Assembly: GCA_001466705.2 (NCBI GenBank)
Contig: LATX02000189.1
Span: 62,001 to 126,000 of the forward strand
Length of the DNA: 64,000 bases
Reading direction: 5' to 3'
DNA from: Moniliophthora roreri
Taxonomy: Eukaryota > Basidiomycota > Agaricomycetes > Agaricales > Marasmiaceae
Within the stretch, counting starts at the first letter, position 1; every line of letters starts with the position of its first letter. A program made the position numbers and the translations under genes. This document shows, one piece after another, positions 53,400-64,000 of the stretch. The notes below the pieces were generated by a model. It made no database searches. It saw nothing but the letters and a program-made list of their open reading frames with translations, and had not been told where the DNA came from.

Positions 53400-56016
53400 C
53401 TAGCACTGATCAATAAGCTTGTTCTTGGGGAACGGTTGCTTGTAATCATCGCGCCATGTTGTGAGATTTGCGTTCGTATAGGCCTATTTCCAGACGGTTA
53501 AAAGAGGGGAGGCAAGAAGGAATGGTTGTAGAAACTCACTTCGATGTACCTGCAGGGAGATGGACATCAGTCAGGGAGGTGGTACATTGACAACGAGGGT
53601 TCGTTACTTACTCGTCAATGTAGGCTTTCGTCGGAAAGTCCTTCGGGTCACATCCAATATTGATAGAGTCCGGGCGTTGGTAGACCCGGATGTAGTCCAC
53701 GTACATCGACACGGGAAAGACGAGATTCTCAAAGTCGACATCTCCAAAGTTGTGCGACATGCCCAAGTTAGTGAGGAGGTACTAGAGTGATGTAAGTGAC
53801 AATCCTAAAGATAGTTGAGCAGGAAACTGACCATAGGTTCCATAGGGACGGGACGAGCTGAAAGATCAACTCGAGTATCGGCGCCTAAACCAGCGCCCCT
53901 GACAGTGCATACTTGTTTGCCGTCCGACTGCCAAGTAATATACTAAAGCAAGGTTAAGATGCTTCCTTGGCCATGTTGAGGGGACTTACTCCTTCGTTAT
54001 AGCCAGGCCTATACTCGAACGCGTAAATTGAATAACATGGATTTGGTTCTTGCGAGTAACATTTCTGATCTGTTTGCCGCTGAGTTCAGAATCCAGCCGC
54101 AACGAGAAATCATACGTACTTGTCTTGGACACACAAGATGTTGCCTGCTGGAAGATACCACCCTTATACCCATTAAGCACGGTAATGTCAGGGTCATTGA
54201 TAATGAGGTTCTCCGGAGTATCGAACCACTCGTATTTGTAATTGAAAGGTGCCCATTGACCGGACTGAGAGACCTCTCCGACTCGAGGGTTGGTGTCAGT
54301 CGCGAAGTTACCTCCAACCTGTGTAACATTTCAGCATGTGAGGTCATAGGTAGGTAGAGATAGGAGCGCACTTGAGCTTCGAACATGTCAATTTCAGGAG
54401 CTGCACGGCCGACGTAACTGCCGTCTTCATGCTACAGGGCTACTTCAATAATATATTAAGCGCGGAGAAGGACGAAAACCCACTACCGGCCCTGGATGAC
54501 TTTCACCGGGACATGTGCAACGAGATAACTTCTGACCGGGTAAATAAGAGAGTGAACCACCATACTTGGCATCGCCGTCGACGGTCGCTAGGACGATATG
54601 TGAATTCAACAGGCAGTAAGAGGGAAGATTGGTTACGGCACCTAAATAGGGCTGCAAACAATTTAGATCGTTAGTTCAGGATATTTGTAAATTATGGAAT
54701 AGACTGATTCCACCTTGCCATTCTGCGTTTGATTTTTAAGGGTGCCGACGTCGCAAGCATCGTAGGTGTAAGGCCACTAAATCGAATCGAGAATGTGTGA
54801 GTTTCAACAAGTGGTAAGAGGGAATTTGATATCGCACCATGCCTTCAAGAGTAGCACCATAACCTGCACGACCTGTATAACCATTAATGATGTTGCCCCA
54901 GGTAGACATGGTGCACTCGTACCAAGGTTACCCATCGACCAGATGGCGGGCCACAATCCAGGAACGTTCGACATTCCAGGAAGTATAACTCTAGCTACGA
55001 CGGTTCCACCTGTGAAGCAAAACTTGTTCCATGTCGACATCATGCCACCTTGATAGTCAAGGTCGTGAGTCCGCTTCTTGGACATCGTGATCTTCAAAGA
55101 CCCGTTCGCCGTTGTGATAGCCTTTTTTGAGAAAGTCATTTTGCCGCAATTTAGGAGGACACGGACGTTCGTACCTCCGGGTCGTACCATTCCAAGTTAT
55201 TCGTCTAGGAAACAGCATTGTCAGCGAGAACGGAATGAAGCAGGTGTCCTGCACATACCCCCCAGTAATGAATATCGACTGCCTCCCAGTACGGGTCATC
55301 TCCTGGATAAAACGTCCTCCCGTCCTTGTTGAACTCATCACTGAACACCAACTGCATGTCGGCGCCATCATTCATTGATTTAAAGGTATAGGCATCTGCA
55401 GGCGTGTCAACATCTATTAACCCGCGATTGCCTTGGATTTCTGGGACCTGCGAGGAACCACCAGATAAGTACGGGTTTATGTGTGAAGATAAATACGGCG
55501 CACCTGCCCGCTAGCATTGATTCCCCCAAGATTGAATCCTCCACGGAATGACATATCATGTCTTGAGACATAACTTATGACTGGGTACCCAGCGCTGTTG
55601 AGCCTGGATTAGGGGATGGCACAAGGCAAATAGGAAAGGAGCATACAAAAGAGCGACAATACCAGTAACCAGTATACATAGACAGCCTACATTACTCAAC
55701 CCGCGTGATGTGCTGTTGACAGAGAGTTAGATGCGACCGAGAAGGGGTGGATGTAAGGGTGTAAAACTGACAAGATATTGGCCCCTTGGTCATTCTTTCT
55801 GTCTCGTACTGGATCCGGAACATGAAGAAAATCGTCTGGCTCTGGATGCTTTCCAGAAACGTCTGAACCCCAAGTTTTGGGGTCCGGGGATAGCGAAAAC
55901 TGAGGAAGAGATGTGTCAACACGGAAAGGGGGGATGGGTATCTTGGCTGCACACCTTGTCCGAAATAGAAGGACCAGTAGTCCCGCGTATACTCCCAGTA
56001 GGGTAAGGAGATCCAT
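53400..56016 (-). CDS. SKN1: KRE6/SKN1-like beta-glucan synthesis-associated protein, copy 1
   Basis: Many-exon gene with the architecture of fungal KRE6/SKN1 (GH16-related) type II membrane proteins that act in the secretory pathway for beta-1,6-glucan. Order along the protein: cytosolic [16 protein letters not shown] and [20 protein letters not shown]; membrane segment [22 protein letters not shown] (spliced, near 55700-55640); [62 protein letters not shown]; and the catalytic-type motif [10 protein letters not shown] (E-I-D-x-x-E). Then come [10 protein letters not shown] and a Cys-ending C-terminus, KNKLIDQC, at 53400. The start is uncertain: 56016 is the first upstream ATG in phase, but introns probably interrupt the 5' part, and the cytosolic tail looks short. 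A paralogue lies at 59820-62534. Confidence 0.82.
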
Positions 56017-56661
56017 TCTGCCGATAATCTAAGTAAAGGATGATGATAGCTGAGAGATATGGAGACGAACCAAGGAATTTTGACTAGAGAAGGTATTCAA
56101 GCGTGGTTGACTATACGCGGATGCTTGGGGATGTTGAAAATTGGCCGACCATTGACCATGTTTTGGCGGAGCCATTGACGAGAAATAAAGGACAGGACAA
56201 GAATTCTGGGCGATACAAGAGTTGGGCTTGGGAGGCACAGTGGGGAGGTTATACAGCGGTACAGCAAAGGCTTAGGGAAAGGAGTGATTGGGAATTGCTA
56301 CCGCCAAGCAGTTGTCATCAAATTTTCTCGCCTATCCATTTCGTTCTCACTCCGCAATTTTCCTTATTCTGCTACCGTCGTCGAAGACTTTGCTGGTTTT
56401 TGCTGGGACTTCAATGTTCAAATTCAAAGGTCGAAGCGGAATGAAGGGTTCGAAATTCATCCTATACTACCCTGCAAAGCATACAAAATCGGATCGACGA
56501 CAGGAACCGGAACCGGGTATCCACCAGCGCTTGCAGAAACTTGGCATTCCAACGTCCAAGAGTCCAGAGCGAAAGAAAGTGGTATGGTGGCTACAATCTA
56601 ATCCTAATAATAATGTACTCAAACATTTACTACAGGTATAAACAAAATATATCAAGTCGAT
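56017..56661. other. Intergenic, no gene recognised
   Basis: About 645 bp between the start of the KRE6/SKN1-like gene and the end of the SDR gene. Plus-strand frames here lack any family signal and overlap each other in two phases without conservation evidence. Confidence 0.45.
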
Positions 56662-57830
56662 TTATACAACGAAACCCTGCAATCGTCGTGAGCCCCGATG
56701 ACGGACACACGGTTTCAGCGCACTCACCCCATTTACCCTAATGTTCTGACCGTTAATCCACTGAGCTTCTGGTCTGGCCAGGAAAGCTACTATAGGTGCG
56801 ATATCCTCAGGTTGCGCCAATCTGTTACTCGGATTCTGCGCTGCGATCATATCGATGATATGCTGTGGCTTCCCGTCTCGGAACAGTGGCGTATCAACTG
56901 GACCTGGGGATACTGTATTTACCGTGAGCCCCTTTGTACCCAGGTCTTTGGCAAGGACACGGGAAATTTGCTCCACGGCCCCTACAGCCACACGTGTAAG
57001 TTGGGTACGTCCTCATTTTTTGTCAATCGACTCGGCGCACCTTTACTTGCAACATAGCAGAGCGCATTAGGTAAAACAGCTGCATGCAAGAATGAGATGG
57101 GTCCCCTCATAGAGGAGAGTAGACTTACATGAGGCCGCGGTCAAACTGGTCGAGAAAAAGATGATGCGACCTCCAGCTGTGGATTCGGAAGTGGGCGGGG
57201 TTTTCAGTTATGAATGGCTTTTACATTACTTACGTGCGGGTAGCACATTGGCAGCTTCCTTCACAAGAAACAAGGGACCCTTGAGGTTGGTGTTGAAATG
57301 GGCATCAAAGAACGCTTCGTCCACGTCCTTGAGCGTTTTGCTTCCCATGATACCTGCATTCAAGACCAGGATGTCCAACCTGCCGAAAGCCTTTAGAGTC
57401 TCTTGCAGCAATGTTCTTCCTCCTTCGATAGTAGACGCATTAGCCTTGACTGCTACTGCATCCCCTTTCCCAGAAGACTTGATCGTGCTGACCACCTCGG
57501 CGGCTGGCGCAGGGTCGTGGCCATAATTCACAATAACGTTGGCGCCTTGCTCTGCAAGGGCTTTAGCAATAGCAGCCCCGATCGATCTGGATGACCCTGT
57601 GACAACAGCAACTTTTCCTGCATTGCGGAATTGTGCGCTTGGTCCTTGATACTCATAATAAAGATGAAAAACCGCGTACCTTTTAACGTTCTAGGCAGAT
57701 TGGCCTCCGCGTCACCTACAGTGGTTTTCTCGTGGGCGACCGTCGCGGACTGGGAATGGATGGGCGCTCTTCCTCTGAGGGACGATAATGTAGACAGCAA
57801 TCTGGAAGTGACGGATCTGAAGAATGGCAT
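56662..57830 (-). CDS. Short-chain dehydrogenase/reductase, possibly mitochondrial
   Basis: Six exons: 57680-57830, 57235-57617, 57129-57176, 57041-57079, 56728-56981, 56662-56676. The spliced protein, about 295 residues, has cofactor motif VAVVTGSSRSIGAAIA (TGxxxxIG), VLNAGIMG (NAG), IIFFSTSLTAAS (catalytic Ser region), CYVASKGAVEQ (YxxxK), VNTVSPGPVDTPLF, and ends NGQNIRVNGGFVV. All SDR catalytic residues are present, so it should be an active NAD(P)-dependent oxidoreductase of the classical, FabG-like type. MPFFRSVTSRLLSTLSSLRGR before the Rossmann fold looks like a mitochondrial presequence. The last exon is only 15 nt including the stop. Substrate unknown. Confidence 0.87.
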
Positions 57831-58374
57831 GCTGTGAAGACAGGAAAGAGCGGAATGTGTGTGGGGGATACTGTAAAACTAGGACTTTATATACACTTCT
57901 AGTGGACGCCCCTCGTTGCACCCACGACACAGGTCATGAGGAAGAGGGCGGATCTTTCAATAAGATTTCAAGGACAAGAGTCCTCGGGCAACTGTGTACT
58001 TACCTGAATAGGTGGACACCATTCAATAGATACATTTCTCACGGAACGACTCTCAAGTGGGGCCATGGTGTGCCAGTGGTTACGCTACTACGTCCGTCGC
58101 CAGCCTACTGTCGCTCAAGGATGCCCCTACGGATCTCGTGCGGGGTTTCTTGTCTTCTTTCTGAATACTGCAAAATCATCATTGGCCTTTGTTCATTAAC
58201 CCAAAAGCGGAAGTACAAAACATGTGTTGTAAGTGTCGCTACACCTCTCGGGCATCATTCGTCAGCCTCAATGCCTCAATAACGGGTACATCCACTAATA
58301 CTTGTGAGCTGGCTAGGGCAGGTCACTTCTCGGAAGCTAACGTTTGGATTATCGGCTCCTCCTATTGAGTGTCA
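57831..58374. other. Intergenic, no gene recognised
   Basis: About 540 bp between the SDR start and the GH45 end. A plus-strand open frame of 152 codons (57824-58282) has no family signal and includes the SDR promoter. Confidence 0.45.
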
Positions 58375-59416
58375 TCAGTAACGAAACCATGCGCTTCCTT
58401 TAATCGTACCTAAAAAGTCTTTTGAGGAAGGAGTCAGTAAAATGAATGCCTTTTCTTGAAATCGCACTCACCCCAACGGAATTGACAGCCTGCCTGGACA
58501 GCTATAGGACGAAACGTGTCAGAGAGGCGCCGCAATTTGAAAAAGCAAGGAGCGGCAGACCTTGAGGAAGCTGGCTACATTGGTCACGGCTGGAAACGCC
58601 ACCGTATTGCGCCCCCTAAGAGAACTAGGTGAGCTGCGCAACGTCAATACTAAAGAATGATATCATATGTTACCCCGTTCCAGCTCCCAAACTGAGCGGG
58701 ACATCCTTGAGTGAAGATACCTGGCAAGCGCAGCAATGAATGGACACGCGAGAGACGCGTGGATATCAGTTTCACTCACCAACTCCACCACCTAGAACAT
58801 AGTCTCAGCAAGTCGATCGTACAGCGTGAACATGAATACCCACCGGGGATCAAGATATCGAAATGATTGTTGCCAAGGTCACCTCCAGTATTGGTAGCTT
58901 GCACGATCTACAAGTAGAGCTCAGCAAACGCCGCGGCATTAATAGTTGGCATCAATACCATCTTCTTTCCACTAGCAGGTCCATTGGTGAATGTGAGCTC
59001 ATAACAAGCGCAGCACCAGCGCGACTCAGTCTGGCCAGAGAGTCTGACCGCTGCAAAACCGTATGCAGTGTTGTTGTCCACAGCCCATGGTGCGTTGTTG
59101 GTGCAGGTGAATGCAGTTCCGCCGTCGCAGCCTGACTTGACATCTGGTCCCAGCGTATTTCCGTTACGATCACACGTTCGTACAGGGGAGGTCACGGATG
59201 CCTGTGGCTCGTTAAGACGAGGAGCTGCAGGAGAAACACCGAAAGTCATACTTTTCCTGTCCACGCACACGAAGGCTTGCAACAGTCCCTATGAATAGGT
59301 TCAGTGTTTCATGACTTGCTGAGACTTGCGATATCTTACCAATATCTGGTGGTGACACCTGCGCTCTGAGCGCACACAGCTGCAGCGAAAAAGAGCAACG
59401 AAGAGAGGGATTTCAT
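58375..59416 (-). CDS. GH45 endoglucanase-like secreted protein, possible frame break near the N-terminus
   Basis: Signal peptide MKSLSSLLFFAAAVCAQ, then GVTTRYW|DCCKPSCAWTGK, with the WDCC aspartate typical of GH45 cellulases. It continues with TCDRNGNTLGP, VKSGCDGGTAFTCTNNAPWAV, ESRWCCACYELTFTNG, then by splicing [25 protein letters not shown] (second catalytic Asp in HFD), GCPAQFG, QYGGVSSRDQC and GCQFRWDFLG. It would hydrolyse beta-1,4-glucan outside the cell. Between GCAWTGK and APRLNEPQ the frames do not join: a 26-27-nt GTATGA...CTGCAG stretch is shorter than usual introns, and one extra A would instead restore phase. The C-terminus (TIKGSAWFRY at 58375) is shorter than family norms and lacks the usual final Cys segment. 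Family certain; functionality uncertain. Confidence 0.78.
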
Positions 59417-59819
59417 TTCCAACGTTGTTCTGTACTCGTCGCTACCACCAGGATTTTAAGTGTAGAATGGTAGGCAGAGGATACAGACATATGTCGGCGC
59501 CGAAGTTTAGCCTACAAAGTCAGTAGCCCATAACACCCCGCCCGAACCAAGGAAACAGCCACGATTTATCCGGACAGGAACGTCGTCTGTACACCTTTCA
59601 GGTCCACCATCAAAAGATTGAAGAGATTTAGGGGTGCAACTGCGAGAATGACCTTCGCCACATGACATTACGAGGACAAACTCATCCATTCGGAAGATAC
59701 CAAGCAAGGGAGTATAATCGGATGCTTTGGCCGTCGGGAAATTATCAACGTGAGAAGGTGTTCGTGATTGCATTGTCCATAAGTCGTTACAACCGTGAAA
59801 AGTGTAAACCTAAAGTGCG
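59417..59819. other. Intergenic
   Basis: About 400 bp between the GH45 start and the end of the second KRE6/SKN1-like gene; only a short unsupported frame (59507-59773). It contains the GH45 promoter; no clear TATA was picked out. Confidence 0.5.
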
Positions 59820-62534
59820 CTAACACTGGTCAACCAGCCTATTCTTCACTTTGGGTTGCTTGTAATCGTCTTCCCATGTCGTGAGGTTGTAATTTTGATA
59901 TGCTATTATTTTTCAGCGATTAATTGCACTATTACTTGGTTCAAAACCTCACCTTCGATGTACCTGAGAAAAACTGTCAGTAGAATTCTTATGTTTCCGA
60001 GGAATCTAAACATACTGTTCAATATATGCCGTGGTCGGAAAGTCCTTCGGGTCACATCCAATGTTGATTTCGTCAGGGTGTTGATACACTCGTATATAAT
60101 CGATATACATCGACGTAGGGAAAACCAAGTTGTCTAAATCAACCGTGCCGAAGCCATGCGATAGCCCGAGGTTGACGATCAGATACTGTTCACAGAAGAA
60201 TGAGAATTTGCCAAGGAAATCAGCAAGGACCGAGGACGGACCAAGGGTTCTTGCGGGACTGGACGCGCGGATATTTCTACTCGGGGATCTGCAGCCATAC
60301 CAGCACTGAGAATAGTGCCAACTTGTTTGTTATCTGTCAGCCAGGTGATGTACTAAAGAGAGACGGTCAATGTCAGTTGGATTCCGAAACGATCGAGCGG
60401 GGACTTACGCCGTCATTGTACCCTAAATACAGTTTCAGGATCAATGTCGCTAAAGGGAATGAAGGATGGAACCCGCCTGGTTTATATTCAAAGCCGTAAA
60501 CCGAAAAGCAAGGATTTGGCATGTCAGAGTAACATGCTTGATCTACAACACACGCGATCGTTGAGTTTAACACAACCACGATGAACCACAGTGACTTTAC
60601 TTGTTTTGGTGATACATGAGGTGGCTTGCTGACGGATACCACCTTTGTAACTATTCAGCGCGGTAATGTTGGGGTCATTGATAATGAGATTCCCCTCGTC
60701 AAACCAATCGTACGCATAGTTGAACGGCTTTCAAGCGTATCAGAGTTAGATACTTGGGAATCTATAATGAACTCACCGCCCATTGACCAGACTGAGAGAC
60801 TTCTCCACTTGATCGACCGCCTGGTGGTGAAAAAGACGTCCCTACCTTCAGGAGTTTTGTCAAACACACGCGCAACTTTTGGGCCGGTCAACGCACCTGA
60901 GCCTCAATCATGTCGATTTCCGGGGCAGAACGACCAACAAAGGATCCATCAGGGTGCTAGAATGAAGCATGACACGTAGACGTAGTCAAGTAGGAACGCG
61001 ACGCACCTTGGGACCAGGATGAGGCTCTCCGGGACACGTACAGCGAGACAACCTCTGGCCTGCAGCATAGGACAGCACACCACCATATTCGCCATCGCCA
61101 TCGCGGGTAGCGGCTTCGGGGAGCCCATTCAATGTCTGATTCTGTAGTGTGCCTACATCGCAGGCATCATAAGAGTATGGCCACTAAGTAATACGAGTTA
61201 TGAAGATGATTACAAATTGCACTAATGGAAACATACCATTCCGTCGTTGGTAGCTCCATAACCAGCGCGGCCTAATAACAAGAGATGTCAAGCGACGTAG
61301 TCAGTGGAGGTGTGCAGCAGACTCACCAAGGTTTCCCATAGTCCAAACAGCAGGCCATAGTCCGGCAACGTCCGACCGACCTGGCAGCATCACATTCGCA
61401 ACAACCAAACCACCGGTAAAGCAGAACTTGTTCCACGTCTGGATCATCCCGCCTTCATAGTTCAAACCGTGTGTCTGCTTTTCGGATAGCGTAATCCTCA
61501 GAGAACCATTAATCGTCGTGATAGCCTAGAGGAGTCACGGTCATCATGCGCAGCGGAGCCAGGCTACCGATCCTACCTGCGGGTCATACCACTCCAAGTT
61601 ATTTGTCTGGGTGGTGGCTTCGTTAGTGTAAAGTATAACCAGCGCAAAGATATGACTTACACCCCAGTAATGCAAATCTACCGCCTCCCAAAAGGGATCA
61701 TCACCCGGATAGAAAGAGCGTCCGTCACGATTGAACTCGTCGCTGAACACCAACTGGAGCTCTCCTCCATGATGAAGTGAGGTATAACGGTATGCCTCTC
61801 TTGGGGTATCTTTATCTATCAAGCCCCAATTGCCCGGGAATTCGGGTATCTTTGCTATATTAAGTAATGGCTGGTAATCATGAGAAAGAGGATCCAGTGA
61901 CCTGGCCAGTTGCATTGACTCCGAGTCTTGGTATTTCAGGACGTCGAAAGTATGCGATCAATGGATATCCAGCACTGTGAGGTCGTCAGGAACATTCGCA
62001 GGAAGCCGCATTGGTACATACAAGAGAGTGAAAAGCCCGATCGCTACTATAGCAAGACAGCCTAAATTCGCCAGGCCTCGAGCGCTGGCACAATATGAGA
62101 ATCAGTGGAAAGATCGGGATGGCGAAAGGTTACCTGAATATACTGTCGCCTTGATCGTTGTCTTTGTGATCTGGGGTATGAAGAAAGTCGTCTGGGTCTT
62201 CCTGTCGCGAAAAGTCTAATCCCCAAGGCCTCGGACCAGGTTGAACGCCTTTGGGATACAACTAGACAAGGAAGTTACAAATTAAAAAGAAAACAGAATA
62301 ACGAGAACGTGTCGTGACGTACCTTATTCCTCGTGGATGCTCGTCTACTGCTGCTAACCGTGCGAGTTGGCAAATTTGAAGACGTTGGAGATGCCTGCAG
62401 TGTTTGTGAGAAGAGAGATAAAGGAATGTGAAAAGAGTACGAGCCACTGAAAGGTGTTCAACGCGTCCTGGCTGTCCGAAACTATGACTTTGACTTGCTT
62501 GCGAATAGGGAGATGGGATACGGCTGCGCATCAC
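59820..62534 (-). CDS. SKN1: KRE6/SKN1-like beta-glucan synthesis-associated protein, copy 2
   Basis: Paralogue of the gene at 53400-56016 with the same order and similar introns. The likely start, [15 protein letters not shown] at 62534, leads via a GTGGCT...CTGCAG intron to a Ser/Arg-rich cytosolic tail ([11 protein letters not shown]), then [21 protein letters not shown] and membrane segment [22 protein letters not shown]. It continues [68 protein letters not shown] and [11 protein letters not shown], with catalytic-type [11 protein letters not shown] (E-I-D-x-x-E, near 60905), [24 protein letters not shown], and ends KNRLVDQC at 59820. It is expected in Golgi/ER or plasma membrane, in glucan assembly. 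Key residues are intact. Confidence 0.85.
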
Positions 62535-63376
62535 TGATGTGGATCCATCTTGCTGGTAGTAATGTGTGTACTGAGCGGGGGATGCGGACAGAGATTGAGG
62601 ATATGTGGGAGGAGGTTTTCTTCTGCTGCTGATGACATGTGGTGAACGGTCCTAAGTGAAATGTTCTCAGTCAGATGGCGTGTAAGAGATTGGGTGTGAC
62701 TTTGACAAACCACGGAATGGTGATTGGATTCATGACGTGGAGGAGATTCGGGTGAGAGAAGGCTCTGAGATACTGATGTATCCTGACGATGATGAGGCTG
62801 AGGTCTGTGATGTCTATGCTGTTTCGGCATCGAGTTACGCGCCAGGAAGGAGAGAGGTGTCACTGGTGTCACTGGGTGATGATGGGGTTAGCGAAGAGCT
62901 GAGTACTGAGTGCTTGCAAACTCTCTGGTATCAGTATGCCGTTTACGCCAAGTAATGATGTTTTTCAACATGCTACAGACCAAGAGTTCAGTTCACATTA
63001 ATGACAGCATCTGCGCAGCGCGATGAAATGTCGACCAAGAAAGGTTTAGAAGTGAACTGTCTTGACTTGAACAAGGTCAATTGCCAAGTTTTGAAGGCAA
63101 TGTCGAGGTCCATGAAAACCTGAGGTTGTTCCCACGGCGCCGCTGGTACATACGTCGATACGCTGATTGAGCATGTAGACACGTCCTGAGGAATCACCAA
63201 GATGGTCTCTACTTTCGACAGATGAGCTTCAGTGTATGATACATTAACCAACTTGTCCTTGCGGGCGTAGATGCATGGAATTTCCCGAGCACTGTACATG
63301 TCGTCACACCGCTTGGCACAGACGCCGAACCCTTGTTCTCAACCTATTCTCAACCCTCCACAAGAATTTCCGATAA
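62535..63376. other. Divergent promoter region, no confident gene
   Basis: 840 bp between divergently transcribed KRE6/SKN1-like and NUDIX genes. A 103-codon minus-strand frame (62988-63299) and a 72-codon plus-strand frame (62737-62955) are open but show no family signal. Confidence 0.4.
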
Positions 63377-64000
63377 ATGTCTTTATCCTCATATCCCTTC
63401 ACTACTTACCCTGCTGGCCAGTTCGTAATTTGTGCAGGGTCAATCTTGTTTCGCCGGGTACGCGCAATTCAAGCAACCTCGACGTCATCTTCCTCTGGAG
63501 CTTTCGACTCATTGACTGCATCTTCCTCAAATCCAAATACCAATGATAACTCGACAAATATCACGAAATGGAAGTGGCAAATTTGCCTCCTATTTCACCG
63601 TACCAAGAACGAATGGCTCCTTCCGAAAGGACGCAAGGATGCTGGCGAAAGCGTAGAAGTAGCAGCAGTCAGGGAGACATTTGAAGAGACTGGTACGTCC
63701 GACAAAATTGCTGTATCCCTCGATAAAAGCAAGTCTCATGGACGATGAAGGCTACCCAAACTCAATACTACCCGTTACCCTTCCTACACGAGCACCAATT
63801 ACAGGAACAAATCAGAAGGATGTGATCCGCATCGCTCAAAAGTGCAACACCGAGCCCATAGCGATCACTGTCCGCGATGTCAGTAGCGTGCCACTAGTTT
63901 GGGCGAATGGCTATGGACCTGATTCTGAACAATCCACAACTCCTACCTTTGGAAACTCACAAGGCTCGACAAAGATCTCCAATGGGCATGCCCCGCCCCC
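63377..64000 (+). CDS. NUDIX hydrolase, 3' end outside the window
   Basis: Exon 1 (63377-63692) encodes MSLSSYPFTTYPAGQFVICAGSILFRRV, a Ser/Asn-rich loop, WQICLLFHRTKNEWLLPKGR and a full Nudix box GRKDAGESVEVAAVRETFEETG (G-x5-E-x7-R-E-x-x-E-E-x-G), which binds the metal that cleaves nucleoside diphosphate-linked substrates. A GTACGT intron ends at 63750 and exon 2 (from 63751, GYPNSILPVTLPTRAPI) remains open to 64000. The LLPKG(R)xD pattern resembles diphosphoinositol/diadenosine polyphosphate hydrolases, but substrate cannot be fixed from this part. Confidence 0.85.

Noticed and set aside
1..64000. tRNA, rRNA or CRISPR features
   Set aside because: No cloverleaf, rRNA core motif or repeat-spacer pattern was recognised; a covariance-model scan would be needed to exclude tRNAs fully.

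Overview
The window is nuclear DNA of a basidiomycete fungus, most likely an Agaricomycete. Host genes are cut by many introns of about 45-80 bp. They encode typical fungal proteins: KRE6/SKN1-like glucan synthesis proteins, a GH45 endoglucanase, a LysM protein, a KES1-like sterol carrier and a GEN1-like XPG nuclease of the type common in mushrooms. Genus cannot be read from the sequence.

The left half (2046-34315) is a block of Ty3/gypsy chromovirus LTR retrotransposons, all with minus-strand coding. Element 1 (2046-13064, TSD ATATA) sits in the last intron of a decayed XPG-like nuclease gene (exons 247-2033 and 13104-13133). Two single-N joins (6197, 11229) are followed by exact repeats of preceding sequence, so about 3.4 kb of element 1 is probably assembly duplication and the true element is near 7.6 kb. 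Element 2 (15483-22626) has intact gag, pol and a third ORF; its right LTR runs into the end of another copy and a third N (22862). Element 4 (about 23315-34315) is an old relative, itself cut by a solo LTR (24920-25384, TSD GTCTC) and by full-length element 3 (25408-32617, TSD TCCTC). Between elements 1 and 2 lies a four-exon gene of unknown function (13241-14457) with a SAP-like motif just upstream.

The elements share a -1 frameshift site (GGGTTTT) at the gag stop. Elements 1, 2, 3 also have a primer site complementary to the LTR segment about 30 nt past a TATA box (Tf1-type self-priming). Elements 1-3 have a third coding region after pol. That region appears to carry two overlapping reading frames, both recognisably conserved between divergent elements. 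One ends in two CCHC knuckles; the other has a conserved helical C-terminal region. A 61-nt (element 3) or 55-nt (element 1) GT...AG segment decides which frame follows the shared N-terminus, and it is precisely absent from element 2. I consider this the most novel feature of the window.

The right part (35556-64000) is host sequence: a GTPBP1/2 N-domain-like protein, a SUMO-interaction-motif/zinc-finger protein, a KES1-like OSBP protein, a 4.1-kb gene-poor stretch with diverged repeats, an alpha/beta hydrolase, a conserved mitochondrial-looking protein, a secreted two-LysM protein, then a cell-wall/carbohydrate cluster (KRE6/SKN1-like, SDR, GH45, second KRE6/SKN1-like) and a NUDIX gene that runs off the end. 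No tRNA, rRNA or CRISPR was seen. Exon boundaries are hand-read and may be off by a base or two.
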